A stretch of 32,848 nucleotides of DNA from Gammaproteobacteria bacterium (lineage in GTDB: Bacteria > Pseudomonadota > Gammaproteobacteria > Steroidobacterales > Steroidobacteraceae), in contig JAJFKF010000033.1 of assembly GCA_021773365.1 (NCBI GenBank), forward strand, positions 1 to 32,848, written 5' to 3'. The notes beneath the pieces were generated by a model that was not told the origin of the DNA, searched no databases, and saw nothing but the letters and a program-made list of their open reading frames with translations. The translations under genes and the position numbers were made by a program. Below, one piece after another: positions 8,272 to 16,578 of this stretch (position 1 is the first letter of the stretch; each line of letters begins with the position of its first letter).

Positions 8272-8285
8272 ACGAGTAACCTCCG

Positions 8286-9173
8286 ATGGCTCACGCAGCA
8301 CACGCCCACGACCCGAACAAGTACTACGTTCCGCACGGCAGCCCCTGGCCGTTCCTCGGTTCAATCACGCTGTTCGTGCTCATGAGTGGGGCGATAAGCT
8401 ATCTGAACGGCTGGAGCGGGGATTTCGGCGCCTGGTCGATCCTGCCTGGCCTGGCCATGCTGGCGCTGCTGTTCTTCCTGTGGTTCCGCACTGTCGTCGA
8501 CGAGAACGAGCGCGGCGTCTACAACCTGCAAGTCGACAAGTCATTCCGCATGGGAATGATGTGGTTCATTTTTTCCGAGGTCATGTTCTTTGCCGCCTTC
8601 TTCGGCGCCCTGTTCTATGCGCGAGGATTCTCCGTGCCCTGGCTGGGCGGCGAGGGTGTGAAGATCTTCTCCAACCTGTTGCTGTGGCAGGACTATCTGC
8701 CGGCATGGCCGACGGCCGGCCCGGCGCAGGTGGGCGGGGAATTCGGGACGATTCCGGCCTGGGGTATCCCGGCGCTGAACACCGGCATCCTGCTGACCAG
8801 CGGCGTGACCATCACCATCGCACACCATGCACTGCGCGCGGGCAATCGTGCGATGCTGAACATCTTCCTGGCGCTTACTTTTCTGCTCGGATTTCTTTTC
8901 GTCGGCTTCCAGATTCATGAGTATGAAGAGGCTTACTTGCATCTGAATCTGACGCTGGGCAGCGGCATCTTCGGCTCCACATTCTTCATGCTAACCGGCT
9001 TTCACGGTATGCACGTTACCGTGGGCGCTATCATGCTGGCGGTGATCTGGCTGCGCTGCATCAAGGGACACTTCACCCCGCAGCGCCACTTCGCCTTCGA
9101 GGCGGTGGCCTGGTACTGGCATTTTGTCGACGTGGTGTGGCTGATCCTGTTTGTATTCGTCTACTGGCTGTAG
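8286..9173 (+). CDS. coxC: Cytochrome c oxidase subunit III
   Basis: Structural subunit III of the aa3 oxidase, which stabilises subunit I and sustains proton uptake through the D channel. The 295-residue polytopic protein begins with a short histidine-rich segment and HGSPWPFLGS. It contains the conserved helix FIFSEVMFFAAFFGALF with its Glu, the LNTGILLTSGVT helix, FHGMHVTVG and the terminal WYWHFVDVVW block. Seven helices are expected. The insertion around residues 115-160 between helices is common in proteobacterial forms. It starts 14 bp after ctaG with only a weak ribosome site. Its stop is 10 bp from the end of a small gene on the other strand. Confidence 0.96.
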   Translation: MAHAAHAHDPNKYYVPHGSPWPFLGSITLFVLMSGAISYLNGWSGDFGAWSILPGLAMLALLFFLWFRTVVDENERGVYNLQVDKSFRMGMMWFIFSEVMFFAAFFGALFYARGFSVPWLGGEGVKIFSNLLLWQDYLPAWPTAGPAQVGGEFGTIPAWGIPALNTGILLTSGVTITIAHHALRAGNRAMLNIFLALTFLLGFLFVGFQIHEYEEAYLHLNLTLGSGIFGSTFFMLTGFHGMHVTVGAIMLAVIWLRCIKGHFTPQRHFAFEAVAWYWHFVDVVWLILFVFVYWL

Positions 9174-9183
9174 GCGCGACGGT

Positions 9184-9396
9184 TCAGGAGGGGAGTGGCG
9201 CGCCGTGCATCGCGTTCGGCTGCAGCAGCCCCATCCAGTATGCGATCAGCAACAGCAGAAACAGCACCACTGACATGGCGATACGCCAGGTCAGTGCCTT
9301 GACCATTTTCTGCGAGTCGCCCTTGCCGCGTGAAAGGTGAAACAGTGCCGAGCCGAGGCTGAAGACGATGGCGGCCAGCATGAAGATGACAATCAT
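9184..9396 (-). CDS. DUF2909-type twin transmembrane protein
   Basis: A 70-residue protein starting MIVIFMLAAIVFSLGSALF, with two hydrophobic helices (about 2-18 and 38-57) joined by a basic, Gly/Ser-rich loop HLSRGKGDSQKMVKALTWR. This matches the small twin-transmembrane (DUF2909) family that, as I recall, sits beside surf1 in many gammaproteobacterial cox clusters. The ATG at 9396 is used, since the upstream 30 codons in frame are low-complexity and overlap the surf1 leader. It lies antisense inside the cox block, convergent with coxC and divergent from surf1. Its role is unknown; the context suggests oxidase assembly or stability. Confidence 0.8.
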   Translation of the reverse strand: MIVIFMLAAIVFSLGSALFHLSRGKGDSQKMVKALTWRIAMSVVLFLLLLIAYWMGLLQPNAMHGAPLPS

Positions 9397-9470
9397 TTTG
9401 ACCAGCGGCACGGACGCGCTCCTTGAAAGGGATCGGCTGGCAGTATAACGGAAGGTCCCGGAACACAACG

Positions 9471-10172
9471 ATGGCGCCGCAGACAATCTCCCGCACGGTC
9501 GCCTTCGTGCTGCCGCTGATACTTTTTTTCCTCCTCTTCCTGGGATTGGGACGCTGGCAGCTGGAACGCATGCAGGAAAAGCAGGCTCTGTTCGCCGAGT
9601 TCGAGAGCGGCGCGGTCATCACGCTGCCACTGTCACAGGTCGACGCGGCGGCAGCGCGCTATCAGCATGTCATTGCCACCGGTCACTACGACACCGGCAG
9701 GCAGATCCTGCTGGACAACATGACTCACGCGGGCAGCGCCGGTTACCGCGTACTGACTGTGTTGCGCGCCAGCGGCAGACTTCCCGTGCTGGTCGATCGC
9801 GGCTGGGTCGCGGCCGGCGCCACCCGGCAGATGCTGCCGGATGTGGCAGTGACGGAGGAGCTGCGCGGTGTTGCCGGCAGGCTTGATTCGCCACCGCGCG
9901 CCGGCATCAACCTGCCGGCGCGCGAGGGAAAAGACTGGCCGCGCGTGATGAGCTATCCGACCATCGGGGAACTGGAAGCGGTGCTGGGGGAGGGTGTATT
10001 TCCGCACATTCTCCTGCTGGATGCCGATCAGCCCGACGGCTACGTACGCGAGTGGCGGCCATCCACTTTCCCGCCGGAGCGTCATCTGGCCTACGCCGTC
10101 ACCTGGTTCGCCTTGGCGGCGGCGGTGTTGGTCGGTTTTGTGGCTTTGTTCCTGCACAGGAGGAATCAGTGA
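9471..10172 (+). CDS. surf1: SURF1 family oxidase assembly protein
   Basis: Assembly factor implicated in inserting heme a into subunit I. The 233-residue protein has the classic hairpin topology: an N-terminal helix (about 10-28) followed by LGLGRWQLERMQEK, a periplasmic domain with VLVDRGWV, and a C-terminal helix after PERHLAYAVTWF. The ATG at 9471 gives the usual N terminus; an in-frame TTG at 9423 would add 16 poorly supported residues. The last bases overlap the GTG start of the next gene. A strong AGGAGG site for that next gene lies within the surf1 3' end. Confidence 0.93.
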   Translation: MAPQTISRTVAFVLPLILFFLLFLGLGRWQLERMQEKQALFAEFESGAVITLPLSQVDAAAARYQHVIATGHYDTGRQILLDNMTHAGSAGYRVLTVLRASGRLPVLVDRGWVAAGATRQMLPDVAVTEELRGVAGRLDSPPRAGINLPAREGKDWPRVMSYPTIGELEAVLGEGVFPHILLLDADQPDGYVREWRPSTFPPERHLAYAVTWFALAAAVLVGFVALFLHRRNQ

Positions 10173-10774
10173 AAAAATCCCGACGGCGGACTCTGGGCTT
10201 GCTGGCGGCGCTGTTTGTAGCGCCGGTTGCCGTCTCGTTCTTTCTGTACTACGGCCTGGACGGCTGGGGCGCGGGCGGTGCGGTGAATCGCGGCGAATTG
10301 ATTTCACCTGCGCGACCATTGCCGGCGGTTTCCCTGACCACCGCCGCGGGTACGGATACCGGTGCGGAATTTCTGCGTGGCAAATGGTCGCTGATCTACG
10401 TGGATCGCATGGACAGCGGAGCCTGCGATAAGCGCTGCCGTGATGCGTTGTACCAGATCCGCCAGATTCGACTGACCTTCAACGAGAAGGCTGAACGTAT
10501 CCAGCGGGTGCTGTTGTACTCGGGAACGTGCTGTCAGGAGCCCTTTTTTTCCCGTGAGCACGAAGGGTTGATCGCTGCGGGGCTTGATTCCATGGCCGGT
10601 GCACGGGTGCTGCAGGTATTCACGATGACCGGCGAAACACCACCGATGGAGACGGGACGGATCTATCTCAGTGATCCGCTGGGGAATCTGATGATGAGTT
10701 ATCCGACGCAGGCTTCTGCAGGGGATATTCGTGAAGATCTGAAGCGGCTGCTGAAATTGTCGCACATTGGATGA
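10169..10774 (+). CDS. Membrane-anchored Sco-like oxidase assembly protein
   Basis: A 201-residue product starting at a GTG that overlaps the surf1 stop (GTGA), with a near-perfect AGGAGG 5 bases upstream. One N-terminal helix (about 9-29) anchors a periplasmic domain. That domain resembles a thioredoxin-fold Sco protein: GKWSLIYVD at 71-79, a CX3C pair (C86, C90) in ACDKRC, and IYLSDPLGNLMMSYP near the end. Sco proteins normally carry a distant copper-binding His where this protein has Pro (SDPLG), so copper binding is uncertain. The same gene position in Pseudomonas cox operons holds a similar conserved protein, by recollection. It is likely an assembly factor, with no enzymatic role shown. 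Confidence 0.75.
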   Translation: MKKSRRRTLGLLAALFVAPVAVSFFLYYGLDGWGAGGAVNRGELISPARPLPAVSLTTAAGTDTGAEFLRGKWSLIYVDRMDSGACDKRCRDALYQIRQIRLTFNEKAERIQRVLLYSGTCCQEPFFSREHEGLIAAGLDSMAGARVLQVFTMTGETPPMETGRIYLSDPLGNLMMSYPTQASAGDIREDLKRLLKLSHIG

Positions 10775-10775
10775 C

Positions 10776-10850
10776 ATGATGATCTGTACATTGTTCATAG
10801 GCGTTGCAGGTCCGGAGTGGGCGCAGGATGAGAGGTTGTGGCGTTCATGA
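10776..10850 (+). CDS. Possible 24-codon leader ORF coupled to ctaA
   Basis: An ATG-ATG start immediately after the preceding gene opens a 24-residue frame (MMICTLFIGVAG...). Its TGA overlaps the proposed ctaA ATG as ATGA at 10847-10850. It fills the whole gap between two genes. It may be a coupling or leader peptide, or chance. There is no convincing ribosome site, and the sequence has no family I recognise. Confidence 0.25.
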   Translation: MMICTLFIGVAGPEWAQDERLWRS

Positions 10851-11866
10851 ACAACGCACAACGGCTTGTTTGTTTTCGACGGATCGCAGTTGCCGCGGTG
10901 GTGCTTTGCGTCGTCGTGGTGGTACTGGGAGCCTGGGTGCGGTTGACGGCTGCGGGACTGGGGTGCCCGGACTGGCCTACCTGCTATGGCCATGTCACAG
11001 CAGGCGGTGCGCTGCAGAATCAGGAGGCGGCGAATGCGGCATTTCCGGACCGGCCACTGGAATATGGCAAGGCGTTGCGGGAGATGGTACATCGGTATGC
11101 GGCCGGAACGCTGGGTTTGCTGATCGCACTGCTGGCCGGGTGGGCGGTGTGGAACCGGCGCGAGCGACGGCAGCCTGTATTTGTACCCGTGCTGCTGCTG
11201 TTTGTCGTTGCCGGGCAGGCGGCGCTGGGGATGCTGACGGTCACCTGGCTGCTGAAACCGCTGGTCGTGACCCTGCACCTGATCGGCGGTATGACTACGC
11301 TGGGGTTGCTCTGGTGGCTGGCACACAAGGGCGAACGGGAGTTCTTTGCGCCGCGCGATCGCGGGTTGACTGGTTTACGCCGCCTGGCGATTCTGGCATT
11401 GGTCCTGCTGGGCGTACAAATCGCGCTCGGAGGATGGACCAGCAGCAACTATGCGGCTGTGGCCTGTCCGGATTTTCCGTTATGCCAGGGACAATGGTGG
11501 CCGCAAGCGGATTACGACGAGGCTTTCGTACTATGGCGGGGCCTTGGCATCAACTATGAAGGCGGCGTGCTAGATCATCCGGCACGTGTGGCCATTCATC
11601 TCACCCATCGTATCGGCGCGGTAATTCTGTCGTTGCTCATCGCCACGCTGGGCGTGCTGGCGCTGGCGCGCGCTCGCAGCGGCGCCCTGCGCATGGCGGC
11701 CACCGGCATGTTGGCTGCGCTGGGGTTGCAGCTCACTATCGGCATCGTCATGGTCACGGCCGGCTTTCCGCTGTTCCTGGCAACAGCTCACAACGCGGGC
11801 GCAGCCGTGCTGATGCTGGCGGTAATTTCGCTGCTGAGACGTATATGCGCGACTACTGGCAACTGA
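10847..11866 (+). CDS. ctaA: Heme A synthase CtaA
   Basis: Inner-membrane enzyme that oxidises the C8 methyl of heme O to a formyl group, giving heme A for the oxidase. It is 339 residues with eight helices in two four-helix halves. The four heme-ligand histidines are visible: H82 (VHRYAAG), H144 (TLHLIGG), H254 (HLTHRIGA) and H315 (TAHNAGA). Each half has a periplasmic cysteine pair (C40/C46 in CPDWPTC, C207/C213 in CPDFPLC). The ATG at 10847 is taken because the upstream leader frame ends over it. A GTG at 10838 lies closer to GAGAGG and is an alternative. The last 22 bases overlap ctaB, so the two heme-modifying enzymes are coupled. Confidence 0.95.
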   Translation: MNNAQRLVCFRRIAVAAVVLCVVVVVLGAWVRLTAAGLGCPDWPTCYGHVTAGGALQNQEAANAAFPDRPLEYGKALREMVHRYAAGTLGLLIALLAGWAVWNRRERRQPVFVPVLLLFVVAGQAALGMLTVTWLLKPLVVTLHLIGGMTTLGLLWWLAHKGEREFFAPRDRGLTGLRRLAILALVLLGVQIALGGWTSSNYAAVACPDFPLCQGQWWPQADYDEAFVLWRGLGINYEGGVLDHPARVAIHLTHRIGAVILSLLIATLGVLALARARSGALRMAATGMLAALGLQLTIGIVMVTAGFPLFLATAHNAGAAVLMLAVISLLRRICATTGN

Positions 11867-12705
11867 CCAAGCCGCGCGTGGTCGCACTGGTGGTCTTCAC
11901 GGCCATCGTCGGCATGTTCCTGGCCACGCCGGGGCTGCCGCCGCCGGACGCGCTGGGATTCGGCACGCTGGGTATCTGGTTGGCTGCGGCTTCGGCGGCG
12001 GCCATTAATCATGTACTCGACCGGCGCATCGATGCGGAAATGGCCCGCACGCGTTACCGCCCTATCCCCACCGGTCATGTTACCGAGACAGCGGCACTGT
12101 TGTTTGCCTTTGCGCTCGGCCTGGCCTCAATGCTGATACTGGCTCTGCTGGTCAATTCGCTCACGGCGCTGCTGACTTTTGCCTCGCTGATCGGCTATTC
12201 AGTGGTTTACACAGTGTGGCTGAAGCGCGCCACGCCGCAGAACATCGTGATCGGCGGCGCCGCGGGGGCCGCGCCGCCTGTGCTGGGCTGGGCCGCGGTG
12301 ACCAATAGCGTCGATCCACATGCCCTCCTGCTGTTCCTGATCATCTTCACCTGGACGCCACCACATTTCTGGGCGCTGGCCATCGCGCGCCGCGATGATT
12401 ACGCCAAGGTGGGCATTCCCATGCTGCCGGTTACCCACGGCGTGGAGTTCACGCGGCTGCACATTCTGCTGTACACCATCCTGCTGACACTGGTGACATT
12501 GCTGCCGTACCTGACCGGTATGAGCGGATTACTGTACCTGGCAGGCGTTGTGGTGCTGGACGCGGTATTCCTGTGGTTTGCGCTGGCGATGAAGAAGGGC
12601 CAGCGGCTGGGATTGCCGATGCGCACTTTCAAATATTCGGTGAACTACCTGATCCTGCTGTTTGCGTTGTTGCTTGGGGATCATTACCTGCGGCCAATGC
12701 TGTAG
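11845..12705 (+). CDS. ctaB: Protoheme IX farnesyltransferase (heme O synthase) CtaB/CyoE
   Basis: UbiA-superfamily prenyltransferase that attaches a farnesyl group to heme B to make heme O, the substrate of CtaA. The 286-residue protein has about nine helices. The first aspartate-rich motif is N55-HVL-D59-RRI-D63[10 protein letters not shown]. The second lies near [15 protein letters not shown], preceded by the family signature [12 protein letters not shown]. The ATG lies inside the ctaA 3' end. It is the last gene of the oxidase operon. A Sco/SenC gene that follows in Pseudomonas is absent, and a convergent signalling operon comes next, after a hairpin. Confidence 0.95.
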   Translation: MRDYWQLTKPRVVALVVFTAIVGMFLATPGLPPPDALGFGTLGIWLAAASAAAINHVLDRRIDAEMARTRYRPIPTGHVTETAALLFAFALGLASMLILALLVNSLTALLTFASLIGYSVVYTVWLKRATPQNIVIGGAAGAAPPVLGWAAVTNSVDPHALLLFLIIFTWTPPHFWALAIARRDDYAKVGIPMLPVTHGVEFTRLHILLYTILLTLVTLLPYLTGMSGLLYLAGVVVLDAVFLWFALAMKKGQRLGLPMRTFKYSVNYLILLFALLLGDHYLRPML

Positions 12706-12710
12706 TACCG

Positions 12711-12754
12711 CTGTCGGGGGGTCGTGCGGCGGCGAAGCCGCTCATCGGCGACAG
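12711..12754. terminator. Hairpin between convergent ctaB and regulator genes
   Basis: The outer arms CTGTCG (12711-12716) and CGACAG (12749-12754) enclose an inner stem GCGGC/GCCGC (12726-12730 and 12737-12741) with loop GGCGAA. It starts 6 bases after the ctaB stop and lies 38 bases beyond the stop of the convergent gene. This is a natural place for a bidirectional terminator, but there is no T-run on either side. Termination is inferred. Confidence 0.4.
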
Positions 12755-12792
12755 ACCTGATATCGCAATTGATCTGGAAGCCTTGACGATAC

Positions 12793-13941
12793 TCAATCTG
12801 TTTTGGCGGGCTTGATTGCAACCTTCACCGGTTCGTTGAGCACGTTGGGCGCGAAGTTGCGCATGCGTTCCAGGAAGCTCAGCGAGATTTCAAAGCCGTG
12901 CGGCACGATGAGGACACCACTCTCCGTGCGCACATCATCGAGCAGCGTCATTCCCAGGCGCACCTCGCGCAGCGGCAGCTCGCGGATCTCCTCGGTGGTC
13001 AGCACGCCGCCCACGCGGCCCGCCAGCAGTTCCAGCAGCTTCTGGTCGTAGCGGCTGCCGCGCGCCTTCAGTGTGTCGAGCGCATCATTCTCGGATGCGC
13101 CCTGCGTCACCAGCATGTCGTAGTCGAGCACCAGCGCCAGGATGCGCGCACCCAGACCGATGTCCTCGGGCAGCTTTGCCTGGACGTCGGCCGGACTTTC
13201 CAGCGCATCAAGCATCTGCAGAATGCCGTCCAGGCGGGGAATACTGCCAAGCAGACGCTTGGCCGTCCTGGGTACTTCCTGCAACAAGGACTTTTCCTCG
13301 GGCGTAAGCCTGGCGCCGGCGTAGCACTTCTCCACCAGATCAGCAGGCAGCGACAGATAGCCGAGCTGTGACAGCAGCGCCGCGGCTTCAAGTTGCCAGT
13401 ACTCGGCGCGGCCCAGATCAGTGGCGAATTCAAGCGCCAGGCGTTTCAACCGGCCCGCGCGGCCGAAGGCCACCGGTTGCACCATGGCCAGCACGTCGAT
13501 CAGTGCCTGAATGCTGCCGAGCAGAGTCTCCTGCAGTAACACCCTTTCTGCGGTCACCAGCTCGTGCTGACGCACACCGGCACTGATGGCGGCCTTCAGC
13601 TCGTGCGGCGGACAGGGTTTGGTCAGAAAGCGGTAGATCTGACCTTCGTTGATGGCCCGCACCGCACCGTCGCGTCCCGGATCCCCGGTGAGCAGAATAC
13701 GCGTGGTGTTCGGATAGCGCTGCGCGACGGCATGAAGAAATTTTGCGCCGTCCATACCGGGCATGCGCATGTCCGAAACCACTACAGCCGCCGGGCCGAT
13801 TTTCTCCAGCAGAGTCAATGCTTCTTCGCCGCCCAACGCGGAATGAAATTCGTAGTCACGTCGCAGATGGGGCGTCAGCCCCTCCAGCAGACGCGCGTCG
13901 TCGTCCACGCACAACAGACGTGGCAATGCTCCAGTACTCAT
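12793..13941 (-). CDS. Response regulator with degenerate HD-GYP-like output domain
   Basis: A 382-residue protein. Residues about 8-125 form a receiver domain with acidic pocket C-VDDD, phosphoacceptor D57 (VVSDMRMPGMDG), T85 and K108 (FLTKPC). The rest (about 140-345) resembles the all-helical HD-GYP/HD phosphohydrolase region. However, where the catalytic His-Asp pair should be (LLHDIG) this protein has LLSQLG, with S191 and Q192, so cyclic-di-GMP hydrolysis is unlikely. The segment LSLPADLVEK still aligns with the region after HD in that family. The ATG at 13941 overlaps the stop of the upstream regulator (ATGA). It is the last gene of a kinase-regulator-regulator operon. A role as a binding or protein-interaction output is inferred. 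Confidence 0.85.
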   Translation of the reverse strand: MSTGALPRLLCVDDDARLLEGLTPHLRRDYEFHSALGGEEALTLLEKIGPAAVVVSDMRMPGMDGAKFLHAVAQRYPNTTRILLTGDPGRDGAVRAINEGQIYRFLTKPCPPHELKAAISAGVRQHELVTAERVLLQETLLGSIQALIDVLAMVQPVAFGRAGRLKRLALEFATDLGRAEYWQLEAAALLSQLGYLSLPADLVEKCYAGARLTPEEKSLLQEVPRTAKRLLGSIPRLDGILQMLDALESPADVQAKLPEDIGLGARILALVLDYDMLVTQGASENDALDTLKARGSRYDQKLLELLAGRVGGVLTTEEIRELPLREVRLGMTLLDDVRTESGVLIVPHGFEISLSFLERMRNFAPNVLNEPVKVAIKPAKTD

Positions 13942-15152
13942 TCTGCAGCTCCCGTATACCCTTCCAGTCGTTCGCTCACCCGGTTGCGCGCCTCGGTAAA
14001 TTCGAAGGGCGCCTCGAGCGTGCGCAGATAGCTTTCGTCCACGATGGCCTGCGGCATGTCGAGCGCGCACACCGCCCCGTTCGGCGCTGTCAGCACCAGC
14101 GATTCGGCCAGCACCACCGCGGCCAGAACATCGAACTGCTGCTGCTGCACCCGCTGCGGCTGGTGATGATGTGCCACAGCTTCGACCACCGGATAGGGCA
14201 GGCCCCAGATGCCGAGCAGGTAGGCGCCGATCTCCGCATGCGAGGCGCCGAAGATGCGCTGTTCAATGCGATACAGCGGCTCACCACTCTGATGATGCTC
14301 GGCAATCGCAACGGCCAGCTCCCGCGGGCATTCCTGTGCCAGGATGAGATAGCCGATGTCATGCAGCATTCCGGCCAGCATGGCATCGTCCGCCAGCGGC
14401 GTTTTTTCAGTCAGCGCGCGGGCTGCCGCGGCGACCTGCCGCGCATGCGCCTGCAGCTCCTGAGGGTCAAAACCGATCTTGTCGGTAACCGTCCATTGCG
14501 AGAACACTTCCATCGACATTACGAGGTTGCGCACGGCGGTAAAACCCAGGTAGGTGACCGCCTGTTCGATCCTGGTGATCTGCCGTGCGAGACGGAAGAA
14601 GGCGGAGTTCACTACCTGCAGGAGACGAGCGGAAATTGCCATGTCCTGACTGACGATGTGCGCCACCTCTTCGGCCGAAACGTCGGGACGGGCCATGGCC
14701 TCGCACAGACGGGCATAGGTTTTCGGCACGGCAGGCAGCTTGTGGATGCGTCCCACCAGGGCGCGCAGCCGCTCGTCCTGAAACAGTGCCTGCAGCTTCA
14801 GGCAGCGTTCGATGACATTCTCCAGCTGCTGCGGTGCGCAGGGTTTACTCAGGTACTGGTGCGCATAGCGCACTACGCGTACAGCCTGCTCCTGTTCGGA
14901 GTAACCCGACAATACGATGCGAACGGTCTGCGGCCAGCGCCGGCTGGCCGTTTCCAGCAGCTGGGCGCCGTCCACGTCCGGCATGCGCAGATCCGTGACG
15001 ACTACATCATAGGGACTGTCCTCCAGCGCCTGCAGGGCCACCGCGCCGCCCTCAGCAAAGGTCATGTCCCACTCCCTGCGCTTGTGATACAGACGCCCAC
15101 GCAGGCCCTGCAGGATTGCCGGCTCATCGTCCACGAACAGTATTTTTTTCAT
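13938..15152 (-). CDS. Response regulator with HDOD output domain
   Basis: A 404-residue protein. The receiver domain (about 3-120) has VDDE at 7-10, phosphoacceptor D54 in VVTDLRMPDVDG, and K103 in LSKPC. An HDOD domain (about 130-330) starts with IHKLPAVPKTYARL and includes QDMAISARLLQVVNSAFF. Many HDOD domains lack catalytic residues. Here H264-D265 (MLHDIG), H236, H286/H287, H305 and H328-H330 are all present, so a metal site is possible. The start overlaps the kinase stop by 4 bases, and its stop overlaps the next regulator start. Both regulators are therefore probably phosphorylated by the adjacent kinase. The cellular output is unknown. Confidence 0.9.
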   Translation of the reverse strand: MKKILFVDDEPAILQGLRGRLYHKRREWDMTFAEGGAVALQALEDSPYDVVVTDLRMPDVDGAQLLETASRRWPQTVRIVLSGYSEQEQAVRVVRYAHQYLSKPCAPQQLENVIERCLKLQALFQDERLRALVGRIHKLPAVPKTYARLCEAMARPDVSAEEVAHIVSQDMAISARLLQVVNSAFFRLARQITRIEQAVTYLGFTAVRNLVMSMEVFSQWTVTDKIGFDPQELQAHARQVAAAARALTEKTPLADDAMLAGMLHDIGYLILAQECPRELAVAIAEHHQSGEPLYRIEQRIFGASHAEIGAYLLGIWGLPYPVVEAVAHHHQPQRVQQQQFDVLAAVVLAESLVLTAPNGAVCALDMPQAIVDESYLRTLEAPFEFTEARNRVSERLEGYTGAAE

Positions 15153-16543
15153 CCACCCGTCTCGACAGAGCGCCCAGCGACCGGCAGCCGCAGCGTGAAG
15201 CGCGTACCCTCGCCCACCGTACTGTTCACTTCGATCGTGCCACCGTGGCGATCGACGACGATGGAGCGGGAAATTGCCAGTCCCTGGCCCGTGCCCTTAC
15301 CGACTTCCTTGGTCGTAAAGAATGGATCATAGATCTTGTCGATATTTTCCTGCGCGATACCGCAACCATTGTCCTCGAAAATCACCTCAACATCATCGTC
15401 CTGCACGGACGTGCGTACGGTAATACGCCCGGTCTCCCGCTGGGCGCCGGAAATGGCATGGGCGGCATTGACGATGAGATTGAGGAAGACCTGATTCAGC
15501 TCACCGATGTTGCACTTCACCAGTGGTATCTCGGCGAACTGTTCTTCTACCTCTGCCACGTACTTATATTCGTTGTGCGCCACCATCAGCGTGGTCTCCA
15601 GCGCACGGTTGATATCGGCGGGGCTTTGTTCCTCGGCATCCGGATGCGCGAAATCCTTCATGGCCCGCACGATGCGCGTCACCCGTTCCACGCCTTCCAG
15701 CAGACGATCGAAGGCCCGCGGCATCTCTTCGCGGATGAATGCAAGATCCGTGGCGGATTCCGCGGCGCGCACCTCGGCCAGTGCCTGTGCGCCCAGATCG
15801 GAATGACTGATGCTGTGGATCTGCCCATAGTAAATGCCGAGCAGCTTGTCCATGTCCTCCACGGCGCTGCGCAGGAAGTGCGCGCTGTCGCTGACAAACT
15901 GGATGGGTGTGTTGATCTCGTGGGCGATGCCGGCTGCCAGCCGACCCACCGATTCGAGTTTCTGCGAAAGCTTGAGCTCCAGGGCCATGCGCTCGCGCTC
16001 CTGCATCTCGTAGGCGAGCTTGCGCTGCAGTTCGGCGCGCTTGTTGTCGGCCTCCAGACGGGCGGTGATATCAGCACTGACGGCAATGTAGTGGGTAACG
16101 CATCCGGCCCCATCGCGCACCGGACCAAGAAACATTCCAGCCCAGTATTCGCTGCCGTCCTTGCGCAGCGCGCGAACCTCCACCCGCGCCTCCGCACCGC
16201 GGGCCATCGCCGCACGTACTTCGGCTACGGCCTGGGGATCGGCGTCCTCGAACAGGAAGGTGCCGTCGCGGCCAAGCAATTCACTTACTTCATAGCCGGT
16301 GCGGCGGGCGACGGCGTCGTTGACATGGATGATCGGCTGCCCGGGCTGGAGCACATCAATAATGGTGATGCCGCTGGCGGTGGCATTGATCGCGCGGTCG
16401 CGCAATGCCAGATCGGCCAGCGCCCGGTCGCGTTCCTGTAGAACCGACGCCAGCCGGGCCGCAAGCTGGCCGGGATCGACATCGGGCGGACTGGCTGGCG
16501 TAGTGCTGCTGCTGCTGCTCATGGAGGGTGCCTGGTCGGGCAT
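15149..16543 (-). CDS. LOV-like PAS sensor histidine kinase
   Basis: A 464-residue kinase without obvious transmembrane helices, so probably cytosolic. After a Ser/Pro-rich N terminus come a PAS domain (about 50-160), a coiled-coil linker (160-195), a HisKA helix with phospho-acceptor H208 (GIAHEINTP), and a HATPase_c domain with NLIVNAAHAI, FEDNGCGI, FFTTKEVGKGTGQGL and GEGTRFTL. The PAS resembles LOV (PIIHVNDAVARRTGY, RALRKDGSEYW). The flavin-adduct motif GxNCRFLQ is GRDGTFLF here, with Gly94 in place of the photoactive cysteine, so light sensing by a cysteinyl adduct is excluded. The ATG at 16543 has AGGA about 6 bases upstream. It heads the operon with two regulators coupled by ATGA overlaps. 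Confidence 0.92.
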   Translation of the reverse strand: MPDQAPSMSSSSSTTPASPPDVDPGQLAARLASVLQERDRALADLALRDRAINATASGITIIDVLQPGQPIIHVNDAVARRTGYEVSELLGRDGTFLFEDADPQAVAEVRAAMARGAEARVEVRALRKDGSEYWAGMFLGPVRDGAGCVTHYIAVSADITARLEADNKRAELQRKLAYEMQERERMALELKLSQKLESVGRLAAGIAHEINTPIQFVSDSAHFLRSAVEDMDKLLGIYYGQIHSISHSDLGAQALAEVRAAESATDLAFIREEMPRAFDRLLEGVERVTRIVRAMKDFAHPDAEEQSPADINRALETTLMVAHNEYKYVAEVEEQFAEIPLVKCNIGELNQVFLNLIVNAAHAISGAQRETGRITVRTSVQDDDVEVIFEDNGCGIAQENIDKIYDPFFTTKEVGKGTGQGLAISRSIVVDRHGGTIEVNSTVGEGTRFTLRLPVAGRSVETGG

Positions 16544-16578
16544 GGGTGATCCTGGGCCTCTCGCATGATCCTAGGGAC

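Noticed and set aside
9184-9486. A longer 100-residue version of the DUF2909-type protein
   Set aside because: The first 30 residues are Ser/Arg-rich and read into the surf1 leader. The conserved protein begins at the ATG at 9396.
13743-15332. A 529-codon open frame opposite the two response regulators
   Set aside because: The regulators on the other strand have clear receiver and HD-family motifs. The antisense product is His/Gln/Arg-rich without family features.
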